A stretch of DNA of 64,000 nt from Carposina sasakii (Eukaryota; Arthropoda; Insecta; Lepidoptera; Carposinidae). Of this stretch, positions 54,241-64,000 are shown piece after piece; the first letter of the stretch is position 1; each line of letters starts with the position of its first letter. The stretch spans positions 5,952,001 to 6,016,000 of the forward strand of contig CP053175.1 of assembly GCA_014607495.2 (NCBI GenBank), read 5' to 3'. Under the pieces are notes generated by a model that worked only from the letters and a program-made list of their open reading frames with translations, was not told the DNA's origin and ran no database searches. The translations under genes were made by a program, and so were the position numbers.

Positions 54241-55709
54241 TTTTTATTAGTAAGGACCATAGGGTTTATTCCTTATACTGTTATCGTAAAACATTAGAAA
54301 ACATGTTACATATTGAAAGGAACATGACTGGAACTTTCGTACCTAACATTCGCCCGACAAAATTCCTGTGAGCCAGCAATCCCTGGAATCCCTTCTATAC
54401 CCTCTGAACTGAGGTACGAGTATTTTTGACTTTGCATTACGTGCCAATTTTTTTGGCTTGATGTTATATTGAAGAGGGTTTAAAGGCAAAACTGCGAACT
54501 ATCCAGTTAAGCATACGTGGCATGTGTAGTTATTTTTTTAATAATCCATACCACAGAATATATAAGTACTAGACGTATTCATACCATTGTGATCATACAA
54601 CCATGCTTATCACAGCGATGCCTGATGTAAATGTCAGTGATAATTTGGTAGGTTATCGCCTGAGAGAACTCTCCTGAGTTCCTTAGTCGACTCTTACGAC
54701 ATGCAGTGCAAACCCCGGATCAACATAATACATAATATGACAGTATACAGGTACTAGTTTAAATTAAAAGTTGAAGGCTATACTTGCATAATTTATTTTA
54801 CATGTTAATGACATAATACACGAAATGCAATTTGAATTCCTGCAAAGTAATACTTGTAGACATAAGTAACAGAAATATTTGAAACTTTCTTAGGGTGGGT
54901 ACTAGGTAGGTCCTGTTTAACTTAAAGATGTCATGGTGGTGCTTGCATAGACCACGTGGGGCTTTTAATACGTAGGTAATTGCGTTTTGATATTATTATT
55001 GCGTTATTTATCTTATAACATATCTTTATGAATTTTCAAACACAGTAGGTACTATTAGAGTGCACGCGACTGCTGTTGTCTGAACACGCGAATGCTATCA
55101 AGTTGTAGAATATTCTGAATTTCACTGAAATGTTGTAAGATTGTCCTTTGCCCTATAGGAGGGGCGACTATAAAACATCGACACCCGCCGCCCTACGCCA
55201 AAGAGCGATATTATAGCTTCGTAAAGAGACTATAACACCCAGCCTATAGTACCTACTTATCTATATATATGGGCAGGCTAATGAGATAGTTTTAAGAACT
55301 GCTTACATAAATGATCCACAATAGTGTTAGAAACGACAACTGCGGTATCTGCACACGCCCTTTGTTAAACTCTAAGTGCATTTTAGCATAATTGCTGCTA
55401 CCTACCTATTTTGGGTGCCTTCCAATTTTCATCTCATTCCGATCTCTCCTATCTAATTTGACTGGAAACGAGAGAGAATTTCCGTAGGGTCTAAAGCTAT
55501 TACGATAATTACTTTAACTCGACAGTGGAAAAAGTTTAGGCATGGCCAATTGTGTGGTATTCGAGATGATCGCCTCATTACATCAATTGCCGGGTGACTT
55601 CATCGAAACATTGACCTTTTTGCACAGAGCGGGCCTCGCCCAAGTCTTACCTACGGGTACACATCCGCTGTTATCATATCATAGGCTCTTATGAATTGAA
55701 TGAGTTAGC
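54241..55709. other. Upstream region of the predicted proximal promoter
   Basis: It contains a reversed family C fragment at 54650-54722 ('GAGTTCCTTAGTCGACTCTT'). From about 55070 the composition becomes less AT-rich and visible repeats stop, as expected near a promoter. No TATA box was seen. Confidence 0.45.
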
Positions 55710-55743
55710 TCAGTTTTCATCGCGCGCTCGCCGAGGCAGGACG
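55710..55743 (+). promoter_or_regulatory. Predicted core promoter: Inr plus DPE
   Basis: TCAGTT at 55710-55715 places +1 at the A of 55712. GGACGT occupies +28 to +33 (55739-55744), a full match to the DPE consensus at the required spacing. The interval is GC-rich ('CGCGCGCTCGCCGAGG'). It stands 220 bp upstream of the coding start, which supports the call. No transcript data. Confidence 0.6.
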
Positions 55744-55931
55744 TGCGCTACCGGTTCGACCTCTGTTTAACTACACATGCGCGATTGTTAAACCAAAATA
55801 TTGTCTTCCACAGCACCACCGGCATTGTGAGTTTCCGCGTACTCTAATGGGATACAGTGAATCGCATTACGGATTGCAGTGAACGGAACATGGACTCGGT
55901 GTTTTGAATCGGTGTAGTGGTCGGCGTCGGT
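55712..55931 (+). other. Predicted 5' leader with three short upstream ORFs
   Basis: ATGs precede the main start at 55777 (MRDC and stop), 55847 (11 residues, MGYSESHYGLQ) and 55890 (MDSVF). All terminate before 55932, so each would act as a separate upstream ORF that can lower or condition translation of the main frame. A stop in the main frame (55914-55916) just upstream confirms 55932 as the first in-frame ATG. Confidence 0.5.
55795..55813 (+). other. Possible splice acceptor inside the leader
   Basis: AATATTGTCTTCCACAG ends at 55813. The pyrimidine tract is short but acceptable. It could receive an exon from an upstream promoter, for example the one predicted at 19700, placing the coding exon under alternative promoters. 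Confidence 0.35.
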
Positions 55932-56411
55932 ATGTACGAAGTGTCGTGCGTTGCCGGCAACAAAGTCGACGCTGCGTACGCGGTTAAGAGCCTGTCGAAC
56001 GTTGTACCACCGGGCATGGGGCACACGGTGTCGGTGCAGCGCCACCACGCGCACTCCCAGTCCTACAAGCACAAGCATGAGCTGCCGCCGCCGGTCAGCA
56101 AGCCTGACGCGCTTAAGTCGCATGTCATGCGGCTGCTAAAACGCTCCAAGAGTCACACCCCAGCGACTAGGGCGGCGGAAAACTTGCCGGATCCGAGGGT
56201 TCGCGACTACGATCGTAGAACGGTCTTTACCAGACCCGTGACCGATGAGCAGAGGCGGAGGAGGAATTCTGCAGAGAGACGCCGCAGCGCCGACAAGAGA
56301 GTCATGGTGACCATTGTTGATGGCCTGCCAGTGGTCGTCACTGGACCGCCGAACTCAATGCCTTCACACTACCCACCTCCACCGGTCTCTCACCACCGTC
56401 ACTCACATAAG
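55932..56411 (+). CDS. First coding exon of an unidentified host gene (160 codons)
   Basis: The frame starts 'MYEVSCVAGNKVDAAY' and ends exactly at AAG|GTAAGTAGG, a near-perfect splice donor in phase 0. Reading on into the intron gives a stop after three codons. The coding GC content is far above that of the flanks and the repeats stop around it, both signs of a real exon. The product is basic and looks largely disordered: a His-rich stretch (residues about 37-52), 'MRLLKRSKSHTPATR' (about 71-85) and 'RRRRNSAERRRSADKR', whose R-R-x-S sites fit basophilic kinases. A hydrophobic strand 'VMVTIVDGLPVVVTGPP' follows, then a Pro/His tail. There is no signal peptide or membrane segment. I do not recognise the family; an N-terminal region of a signalling or scaffold protein is possible. 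Overlapping antisense frames here are shadows. Confidence 0.8.
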
Positions 56412-56957
56412 GTAAGTAGGTAACAATAACAATCCCAGATGTAGCCAACATTTTTAAAATTTTCAGGTCTCGTGAAAAATTCCTGCGCTAAACGAGTTTA
56501 ACGTGTTCTAAGCAAGTTCCGTCATGGACCATTAGTTGAAGTGAAAGTTTTTATAATTAGCGAAACGATTATGTGTCATCCGTGTATTGTTTTACATTAT
56601 TAGTCAACTATTATGTTTCTGACCGGTTCAATAAGTGTTTAAGCACATAATACGCACTATTTAAGAGCTTTGAAAACAGTGAGCACTATCTCAGTTCATT
56701 GTTAGCCCAAGTTCACTATCGCAAATGCGTCACAGTCTGTACAATAGATAGCCTTTTATTAACACTTTAGTAAAGCAATATTGACTCATCGCCGACTCTT
56801 ATAGAGCTATCGTTCGTTTGCAGGCTACAGAGGAAGTAGCCGCATGGTAGTTGAGTAACGTGTCGTTGCATTAGTGTCGGAGTATGAGGTGTTGATATGC
56901 GAATATTTTATTTAAGGCATTACATCCATAGACATTCCTACTACATCAACTTAAATA
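56412..56957 (+). other. Start of the following intron
   Basis: It begins GTAAGTAGG and turns AT-rich at once. No further exon of this gene could be recognised between here and the right edge of the window, so the downstream intron exceeds 7.5 kb. Confidence 0.5.
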
Positions 56958-57393
56958 CAGGATGTAACAAAAAGGGTATGTTAAGCGAAAAGCTATGTAA
57001 ATAGCCCACTAAAGAGAACCTATCTTCAAAATTTGAGACTCGAAATCACATTTTTATTTTTTAAGATTGTATGAAAATTTCGATATTTAAAAATTCTCCA
57101 TAATCACATTTTTCAAATTTTTTTTTAAGATTGCTATTTACATATGAACCCTTTTTGTTAATTTAGACAATGAGATACGATGATTAAAAGGATTCTCGTC
57201 TTATCTACTAATATTATAGGGAAAAATAAATTTCAAAAATGTGAATCCTTATTTTGGCTATAAGAATTTCGATATTCCCACGGAAGGCGACCAACAAATT
57301 TTGTGGACTAAAAAGGTTCTCATAGTTTTACATATGAAGTGGGCATATATGTTATTTACATAACTTTTCGCTATTAACATGAAACCCTTAGAA
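56958..57393. mobile_element. Family D MITE with expanded, degenerate centre
   Basis: The left end is 'CAGGATGTAACAAAAAGGGT' with 'GTTAAGCGAAAAGCTATGTA'. A matching right end ('TTATTTACATAACTTTTCGC' and 'TATTAACATGAAACCC') lies at about 57351-57393. The centre is longer than in other copies and irregular, with possible internal duplication or insertion. Confidence 0.6.
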
Positions 57394-57494
57394 CGGATTT
57401 GAAATTACACCGGTTAAACTGTATAGACATATAATTTGGGACCCCGAGGAAGCACGAGGATTTATACGACAAAGTGAATTAATTTTTACGACAA

Positions 57495-57577
57495 CCGCGA
57501 TAACATATAGGCTACTTTTTACACACAAAGGCTACTTTTTATTTTTTCTGTAGTACGGAGTCGCGGGCTTAGTATTA
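57495..57577 (-). mobile_element. Family K fragment, diverged
   Basis: 'ACATATAGGCTACTTTTTAC' with a duplicate 'AAAGGCTACTTTTTATTTTT', then 'CTGTAGTACGGAGTCGCGGG'. Confidence 0.6.
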
Positions 57578-58440
57578 AATAAAGTTAAGTGTTTTAAGCC
57601 TATTAGAGACACACTCAATCCTAAGATTTTTTCTCCATTTAGTAAGGTGTGCGTGTATACGCCAATATAAAAACTGAATCAGCCTTCCTGCGATGAATAC
57701 CCGAAGTGCAGCTATCTCTAACTTGTTCTGTCATAAAGTCATCATAAACCACGTACGGAGATAATTTTGTCGCGATTCGCTCGCAAACCGATGGAGGTGT
57801 TGCCTTAATGTGAGCGGTTCTTTACGTCATTGCAACCTTATCTTAATTACGGCACTGACAAACGACAGTTTGAGCGCGCATTTATTATGTGTTTCGTCAT
57901 AAAATTATATGACGATCGAGGGTTGCGCTTCCCTGGCTCTTTTAGAAAATTTGTTTACGTTGTTTGTTGAGAATAGGTTTTGAAATATTGTTTTTGCTCT
58001 GTTACTAATAAACATTCTGCTAAGCAATTTATATTATAACTTATTGTTTATTCTGTCCTACTATTAGATTTCAGGAATTATAAAGCCCAATGGCTACAAG
58101 ATCAAGATATTAAAAATATTAAATATTAAAAATAGTACAAATAGGGTTGCAATTAGGTAATGTATGATGGTTGGTGATTTTTTTATTATTATTATTATAA
58201 ATACAGTGCAAAACTTATTTCTCAATTAAAGACCCACAAAACTGTTAAAACAGTTTGTCTGTGGGATCAAGGGTACCTTATTTATATTTTATTTGTGTTA
58301 TTCTACATCGGCGTTCTTCAAATCCGCGTCTAAAATTAAACATTGTTTTATTATTAACTGCCTACATTGTTAGCTACTATGTCAATAATCCCTATACAAC
58401 CTTCTTGTCGCATCTAAGAATCGAACCAGCCGAAAAGTTA
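57578..58440. other. Non-coding stretch
   Basis: No gene was recognised. Short AT-rich simple repeats (ATT) lie near 58184-58198. Confidence 0.45.
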
Positions 58441-58520
58441 AATATGTACTTCAAATGTTCAATATGTACTTCAAATGTTCAATATGTACTTCAAATGTTC
58501 AATATGTACTTCAAATGTTC
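58441..58520 (+). repeat. Four perfect tandem copies of a 20-bp unit
   Basis: The unit AATATGTACTTCAAATGTTC is repeated four times without a single change. The period is 20, so it is not a codon repeat. There are no spacers, so it is not a CRISPR array. Perfect identity implies a recent expansion. Confidence 0.95.
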
Positions 58521-58821
58521 AATAGAAGAGGTACTGATCTTATATTGAAAATACTAGATTTACCAAAGGGTTTTTTCGTCTCAAAGGAGTTTATCACTTA
58601 GGTAAATACCCTTTTTACATACACTCGGACAGACTGACGACGGTTTATAAGTAAATATTGTCTGGCAGAAAGGACAAAGTTAATTTCGAGTTAACGCTCC
58701 CTGTACGGGTTTATTAAGTCTGGCGTGAAGATATTTTGGCGTTATCAAATTGCAACATATATTTTGTGTGTTTTATCATCAAATAATCTTCTATGCTGCT
58801 CTGGGAGTGAAAAAAAAAAGT
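58521..58821. other. Non-coding gap
   Basis: Nothing recognised. Confidence 0.4.
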
Positions 58822-59051
58822 GTAATAGTACAGCTGGTTCTCTTCCCGGGCATACTGTTCAAGTCATTAGAGGGACAAGAGGGTCTTGGTGTTTTGTAGG
58901 CGAATGGGCTGACCACCTGTCACTACTAACCGAAATTGTACATCTCAACTATACCCTCAAAATTGGTCAGATGTGGCACCATGTGGTTCTATCGGCCCTT
59001 GGTGCTCTGCCTTCCCCCGTAAGGGATAAAGGCGTGATTATATGTATGTAT
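58822..59051 (+). mobile_element. Family B element, near full length
   Basis: 'GTAATAGTACAGCTGGTTCT', 'CCCGGGCATACTGTTCAAGT', 'GGTCTTGGTGTTTTGTAGGC', 'CATCTCAACTATACCCTCAA' and 'GATAAAGGCGTGATTATATG', followed by TATGTAT. The 161-codon ORF 58725-59210 merely reads through it. Confidence 0.8.
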
Positions 59052-60521
59052 CATCAAATATTCTATTCTCGACTGTTAAGTAGAGTCTCTAGGAATCTGA
59101 AGGATAAAGTTGATGCTGTCTCTCTATCTTGGTCATGTTTTAGAGAAAGACAGCAACAAATTCATTCTTTAGATAGGCTATCTGGCCATTGGAAAAATCA
59201 CCCCTTTTGACATTCTATCAGTTTGAGGACTGATGAAATCACGTTTGTCATTTAGATACTATTATGTTAGTTCACTCGCAGTCAGTATAAAGTACTAGAG
59301 TGACGCTCTAAAACTTCTCTTGTACCTATCTAACAATATGCATAACATTCTGCTTGAAGCCCTGCGGGAAAAAAGCTTTTAATCTGCCCTACGCGTGTGA
59401 AAAAATACAGAAAATGTGGAAAAACGTAATGGAAGGTCGTCACCGGTGCGTGTTTATATTTGTTACGAATCATTGGCCAGATGTGTTCATTTTGTACGAA
59501 TACACACGTCTGGATTAGGGATAGGGTTGTAGCGGTATAATGCGATGTTGGTTTGTTACTCGTGCTAATACTTTTAATTTTAGATATGAATGTCAGCAAT
59601 ACATATTTAATGCGTTTCTGTCGAAATTTTCAACAGCATATTTTCCCTCAAAGAAGTTGAGCATAAGTGTGCACCACCGAAGTGTGTATTTGCATATACC
59701 TAGGGCTTTGTGGGACGTGAGATTCGTTCCCATGGTAAAATTTGAACTATTACTCTTGTATTATTTTAATTACCATTATTGAGTTTACTAGTACAAATGC
59801 CTATTGCTTATTCGTATGTGAAGGCACACGTAACGTAGTAATGTGAAATTTTACGAGACAGCACGTGTTAAAAGGTCGTTAACCTACTCCCCATGTCCAA
59901 TTGTGGATTGATTTTCTTTCGGTGCACCCACATTTTGTATGTTTACGTGTTAAAAGTGGACTCCCGGGGTTTTTTTGGGAATTAGTTTGTAATTTGTTTG
60001 GGATTGGTGTATTGGGTTTATAATTAGAAAAGTTTGAAGTGGAAACTTGGTTGTGAAGGGTTTGTTTAGGCTGCCTTTTCACTAGGGCACTGCCTTTTCA
60101 CTATCACTATACGTATCCCAAGCAACGTATGCTGTGGATATGTTTGGTATCCACCAATCAAAATACATTGTCATCACGGATGAAGAAATATGCTGGATAT
60201 TACGCCCATCCGTAGCTGACGTCTCTGGTGGAAGAGCAGCATTAGTATTTTCTTTGATTACTCACTCAATTTTTTTTTTATACTATATTAACTATTATTA
60301 TCTATCTAAAAACAACCCCACATATTATGTATTTAGGGCGACATAAAGTAATATAAGAAATAGGTACCTAGAGGTCGTAATAAAGAAATTCTCGGCATCC
60401 AATAAACCGTATCCCGGGGGTATGATAGTGTATTCTTCTACGATTAAAATGTATTCGCCATGAAGGAAAAACGCACAGGAGGTGGTCTAGTACGCTTACA
60501 TACAAACATATTTAGATAGTA
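59052..60521. other. Non-coding stretch
   Basis: Frames of 67-89 codons lack recognisable features. 'CTGCCTTTTCACTA' is repeated in tandem near 60070-60105. Confidence 0.45.
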
Positions 60522-60600
60522 ACACACGGCTGTGTTCCTGCTGTAGCCAGAACTGCAATCACAGGACCCACGTTTAGCACAGCGCGGATGTAAATGATAA
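60522..60600 (-). repeat. Family C fragment
   Basis: 'CACGGCTGTGTTCCTG', 'GTAGCCAGAACTGCAATCAC' and 'CCACGTTTAGCACAGCGCGG'. It abuts a family K copy. Confidence 0.72.
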
Positions 60601-60608
60601 ACTATGGG

Positions 60609-60790
60609 TGTCCACGACTTCGTCCGCGTGAGGGGGCATTGCACCCGTGCGATGCCGGGGCGGGTTACTTTATAGCCTATAGCCTTCCTCGATAAACGGG
60701 CTATCTACGAGTAACACTGAAAGAATTTTTCAAATCGGACCAGTAGTTCCTGAGATTAGCGCGTTCATCCAAACAAAGAAACTATTATTA
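60609..60790 (+). mobile_element. Family K repeat, GC-rich head variant
   Basis: 'GTGTCCACGACTTCGTCCGC', 'GCACCCGTGCGATGCCGGGG', 'AGCCTTCCTCGATAAACGGG' and 'CAGTAGTTCCTGAGATTAGC'. It shares the head type of the 23659 copy. Confidence 0.75.
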
Positions 60791-61689
60791 TTAAGTAAAG
60801 GTGACAAGTAGCTAACTACGATTTGCAGAAAATGGGGATGGAAGGGTTTACTATAGCGGAACGATTGTCAGTGATTGGGTCATACTGTGCTGGCGATATA
60901 GCATCTCTTCTTTTTCCTTTGTTCTTGGCGTCCACATTCTTTACTGGAGAAGTAAGGCTAGGCTAATGAAATTCCGAGCATGAATCGAAGGGTGGAATAA
61001 TATTATATGTATTTTACCAATTTGAAAGCTCTTCGGTTTCAATATACTCTTAGTTGATGGAATATTTTTGTTATTTTTAGTTAGTAGATATTTAAAAAAA
61101 TGTTTTCGAATATTTATTGTGTGGTAGCTTTTAGGATTTGGTAAGTACTATATTTTATTTGTTGTTAGATTTTGCTATTGCATCTGTATTTCTCACCCGT
61201 CTTTAGGGGTCCGTATTAATGATAATGGACCGTTCGGGCGTGAAGCCGTCTCACACCTGGCCGGTTTTTAGTATGAAATTAGGTATCTGTGTTAGTGCAA
61301 TGTTATATAATCTGTGGGTTGGCAAAGAAATATTGGATATTTGCTTGCGTCAAAAGGATATTTACGAGTATTAATGTTGACTTCACTTTTACCTACTTAG
61401 CGATGTAAACACGCGTGTTTTCCAGCGCTACCCCAGGTAGAATGTTATTAGGTTTGGTAAACAAACAGCGTACTTTGAACCAAACAGTCGTTTCTGACAC
61501 GTGCGCGTCGTATTTTTAGTATGAACCGCCTCTCTGCAATGTTTTGATGGTAGACAGAGGTTTATAGCTGCTTTGGAAAGCACTTCCTGCAAGTCTATTA
61601 CGGCAGGTGATGTCAGCTAAAGTGCCATTTGATATGAAAATATATTGATAATCTACAAAATTCATATGATATGAATCTCTACATATAAA
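60791..61689. other. Non-coding stretch
   Basis: No gene or repeat was recognised. Confidence 0.45.
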
Positions 61690-61855
61690 ATGATCTGTTT
61701 CGAATGACTGAGTGGCGGATCAACACACAGCCTAAACCGCCGATCTAAGAGATCTGAAACTTGGAATATATGTTCCTTGTATGACGTAGGTGTCCGATAA
61801 GATAGGATTTCCCGAAATTCTCACGGGAACGGGAGAAAGGGGAATTCGAAAGTGA
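61690..61855 (+). repeat. Family Q repeat, second copy
   Basis: 'CGAATGACTGAGTGGCGGAT', 'CACACAGCCTAAACCGCCGA', 'TGTATGACGTAGGTGTCCGA', 'CTCACGGGAACGGGAG'. It extends further 5' than the copy at the left window edge. This form is common in lepidopteran genomes and may be the 3' part of a LINE. Confidence 0.7.
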
Positions 61856-62462
61856 AACTGATGAACGCGACGACGAGGCGTACCTATACAAGGGATTTAC
61901 TTATTCTGTATTTACTCATTAATATTCTTTAACTTTCATTGACTTCTAATTAGGTAAAAATCAAATTTGAATTTTCTTTTTTATTATCTTATAATTTTGT
62001 GCCAAGCCATGACAAGAGTCTTCTAACTTACTTGACTGGCCAACCTCTATTACCTGGTCACCAAAGCAATCTGAGATCAAAAGAGGAAGCACACGTATGC
62101 ATTGCACGCACGCACATTATTACAATGGTTACATAATCTGAACTGACTCACGCACATTGGTTTCAAAATATCTTAAATGCACGTATGCACGAGATAATCT
62201 CACGTAGGTACATATGGTAATACATTTGTATAAGAAATTAAATTTTAAGTTCGCTTGATACGCTGTAGTTTTGGTAACCAATCACCAAGGCAAGGATGAT
62301 TAGAAGTAGGTGCAAGCAAGATACTCTTCTGCTCATATGTGTTGTGTAAGTGACTAGGTACGTGTGTGATGTTCGGTTCTTCTTAAGCATAAAATGGTGA
62401 CGGTCTACCCTCATGTGATAAGACAAGGATGTAGGGGATCTAGGTTTTTGACAGATAGAATG
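61856..62462. other. Non-coding stretch
   Basis: It contains repeated 'GCACGCACGCACATTA'-like phrases near 62100-62120. No gene. Confidence 0.45.
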
Positions 62463-62575
62463 TAGCAGAGCCACCTATCGGACGAAATACTGGACCACAG
62501 TCCAATACAAATCCTAGAACGCGATATCGAAGTTATTCACAATGTTTGGAATATATACATGGGCTAAAAAACTAG
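62463..62575 (+). repeat. Family P repeat, second copy
   Basis: 'GCAGAGCCACCTATCGGACG', 'GAACGCGATATCGAAGTTAT', 'GGAATATATACATGGGCTAA'; compare 34857-34975. Confidence 0.7.
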
Positions 62576-63359
62576 CGCTTATAATTCTTTTAACCACCCT
62601 CACATAGAATGTAACAATTTTATAGCAACAGCGAAGTATGCAATGTTATCGAAACCTTTCCTCCAATAGCGCGTGGATCTTAGGGATAGATTTCATTGGA
62701 TAATTATAATAAATCAAACTCGTTGTCGGAAATATCGATCGTGTAATCGAAGGAATGACATATGGTTTTTTATATTAGACAGCGGATGCCACGGAGGTCG
62801 GATAAACTAAATACAAAAAGGTTTTAACTGTCCGTGACAGCGCGTTCGTTAAATGACGTGATGGAGTCCAACGGCTGTTGATGGAAATGTTGTGATATTT
62901 TTGCTGTCGCTCGTAAATTGTTACATTGTCTAAGCCGTTTCTTGTAATAGGAACGTGCCTGATGGTAACAAATTCATGTAAATATAACCAGGGAAACTGA
63001 ACTTGGCCTCTTATCACACAGTGATGATAGTGTTATCGTTTTTATCATACTATCTCTAGTTTCATGGTGGATAGATAAATATATTACCTATGTTTATATT
63101 TGGATTTTAGGTTTATTTGGTCTTACACGTTGGTATAATATTATGAAATATTTTTTATTTGATTTCTTCTGTAATAAAGTGTTTTAGATAAGTCATGTGA
63201 GAATAGATATATAATTTTTAATTTGTTTTACTTAACACGTGAAGTGACGGCCCCCTTGCACTATGTAATTTACGGGATCAAAATTAATATTCTACGAATT
63301 TAAGAATGCACTAAAATTTCCTAATGTAAACTATAATAAAATCAGCAGCTTATAGTTTG
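62576..63359. other. Non-coding stretch
   Basis: An 80-codon minus-strand frame (62775-63017) shows no domain. No promoter pair found. Confidence 0.45.
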
Positions 63360-63700
63360 TACTAGTGGACGCCCGCGACTCCGTCCGCGTGGACTACAGA
63401 AAAAACAAAATGTCGAAATTATCCGGAATAAAAACATTTTCCCGGGATAAAAAGTAACTATATGTTAAGTGGGACCTATCACGATATATTCCTGAAAACT
63501 GCATCGAAATCGGTTCAGCCGTTTCTGAGATTAGCGTGCACAAACGCACAGACAAACCGACAAACAGACAAAAAATTCAAAAATCATTGTTTTGGGTACT
63601 ATTGCGTAGACAAAGGTCTCCTATAATATTTTTTTTTCTCATATATTTTCCATGTATAGACAGCGATCCGTTACATTTTTATTATATATATATAGAGTAT
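63360..63700 (+). mobile_element. Family K repeat, longest copy
   Basis: 'TACTAGTGGACGCCCGCGAC', 'CGTCCGCGTGGACTACAGAA', 'TATATGTTAAGTGGGACCTA', 'CGGTTCAGCCGTTTCTGAGA', then 'CAAACGCACAGACAAACCGA', ending in TATATATATAGAGTATAGA. It is the best available consensus for the type represented at 37651. Confidence 0.8.
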
Positions 63701-64000
63701 AGATTATAATAACCATAGTACATAGACGAAAATAGGGGCATGGCTTAACACTTTTAGAGATTGTCATCTTATAATTACATGTTTTGTATTTTGAAATTGA
63801 TAATAGGTTTCTTTTGTTGTTTTTCATTGTAAGCAATTTCACCAATTTATTTTGCTATAACAGGCAGTTATTATTTTTTAAACTGGCCAATCGACAAAGC
63901 ATAGAAAGTGGTTATAAAAAGGTTAAAAAAACCTGATTCTGATGTTTGTTACGTGTCACTTCCGGAATGTGTGAAAATAACCAAAATAGGTAGGTAAGTA
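63701..64000. other. Non-coding right edge
   Basis: Nothing recognised. Confidence 0.4.

Noticed and set aside
55788..56123. 111-codon minus-strand ORF
   Set aside because: It is antisense to the supported exon; the plus-strand frame has the splice donor, promoter motifs and better start context.
58441..58520. CRISPR-like array
   Set aside because: The 20-bp units are directly adjacent with no spacers, in eukaryotic DNA.
58725..59210. 161-codon ORF as a gene
   Set aside because: It reads through a family B repeat that recurs in three other places with different frames.

Overview
The window looks like insect nuclear DNA, most probably from a moth or butterfly (Lepidoptera). It is AT-rich and almost gene-free, and it is packed with short interspersed elements of kinds I associate with lepidopteran genomes: the 'GACTTCGTCCGCGTGGA' repeat, LINE tails ending '...CCAGCAGTGGACTGCAATAGGCTGA', and many small inverted-repeat elements. 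I saw no bacterial genes, rRNA, functional tRNA or CRISPR array. The species cannot be named from the sequence alone.

Only one stretch looks like a host protein-coding exon: 55932-56411 (+). It has 160 codons from a good ATG to a consensus splice donor. Its leader contains three tiny upstream ORFs. An arthropod Inr motif (TCAGTT, 55710) sits upstream, with a DPE-type motif (GGACGT) at exactly +28. A second Inr/DPE pair (TCAGTC at 19700, GCACGC at +28) lies in a locally GC-rich stretch 36 kb upstream on the same strand. A splice acceptor-like CAG at 55813 inside the leader could receive that distal exon. My working model is one gene with two alternative promoters, so that most of the window (about 20-55.8 kb) would be its first intron. 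The rest of the gene would lie to the right of the window.

The most striking object is a 4.05-kb mobile element at 8807-12858, flanked by TAA on both sides. It is a giant foldback: two arms of about 1.9 kb, nearly identical and inverted around a 120-bp single-copy spacer (10777-10896). Each arm carries the same 280-codon C-terminal part of a protein with features of an XPG/FEN-like nuclease domain followed by a cysteine-rich CXC-like cluster. This combination, with a 3-bp target duplication, suggests an Academ-like DNA transposon. Neither copy has a start codon or the N-terminal half. The outer about 130 bp of the two arms differ much more than the inner parts, so the object seems to be a rearranged derivative that kept both natural ends.

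The remainder is layered repeat sequence. There are tRNA-headed short SINEs (one with a perfect 16-bp duplication, nested in an older element), a SINE-like family sharing its tail with a LINE, and a LINE reverse-transcriptase C-terminal relic. There is a very abundant family (about 18 fragments, here 'family C'), a hAT-type MITE with a perfect 8-bp duplication, a PIF-type MITE with TAA duplication, several TA-flanked MITEs, and several nested insertions that give relative ages. Family letters used below are local labels for this window.
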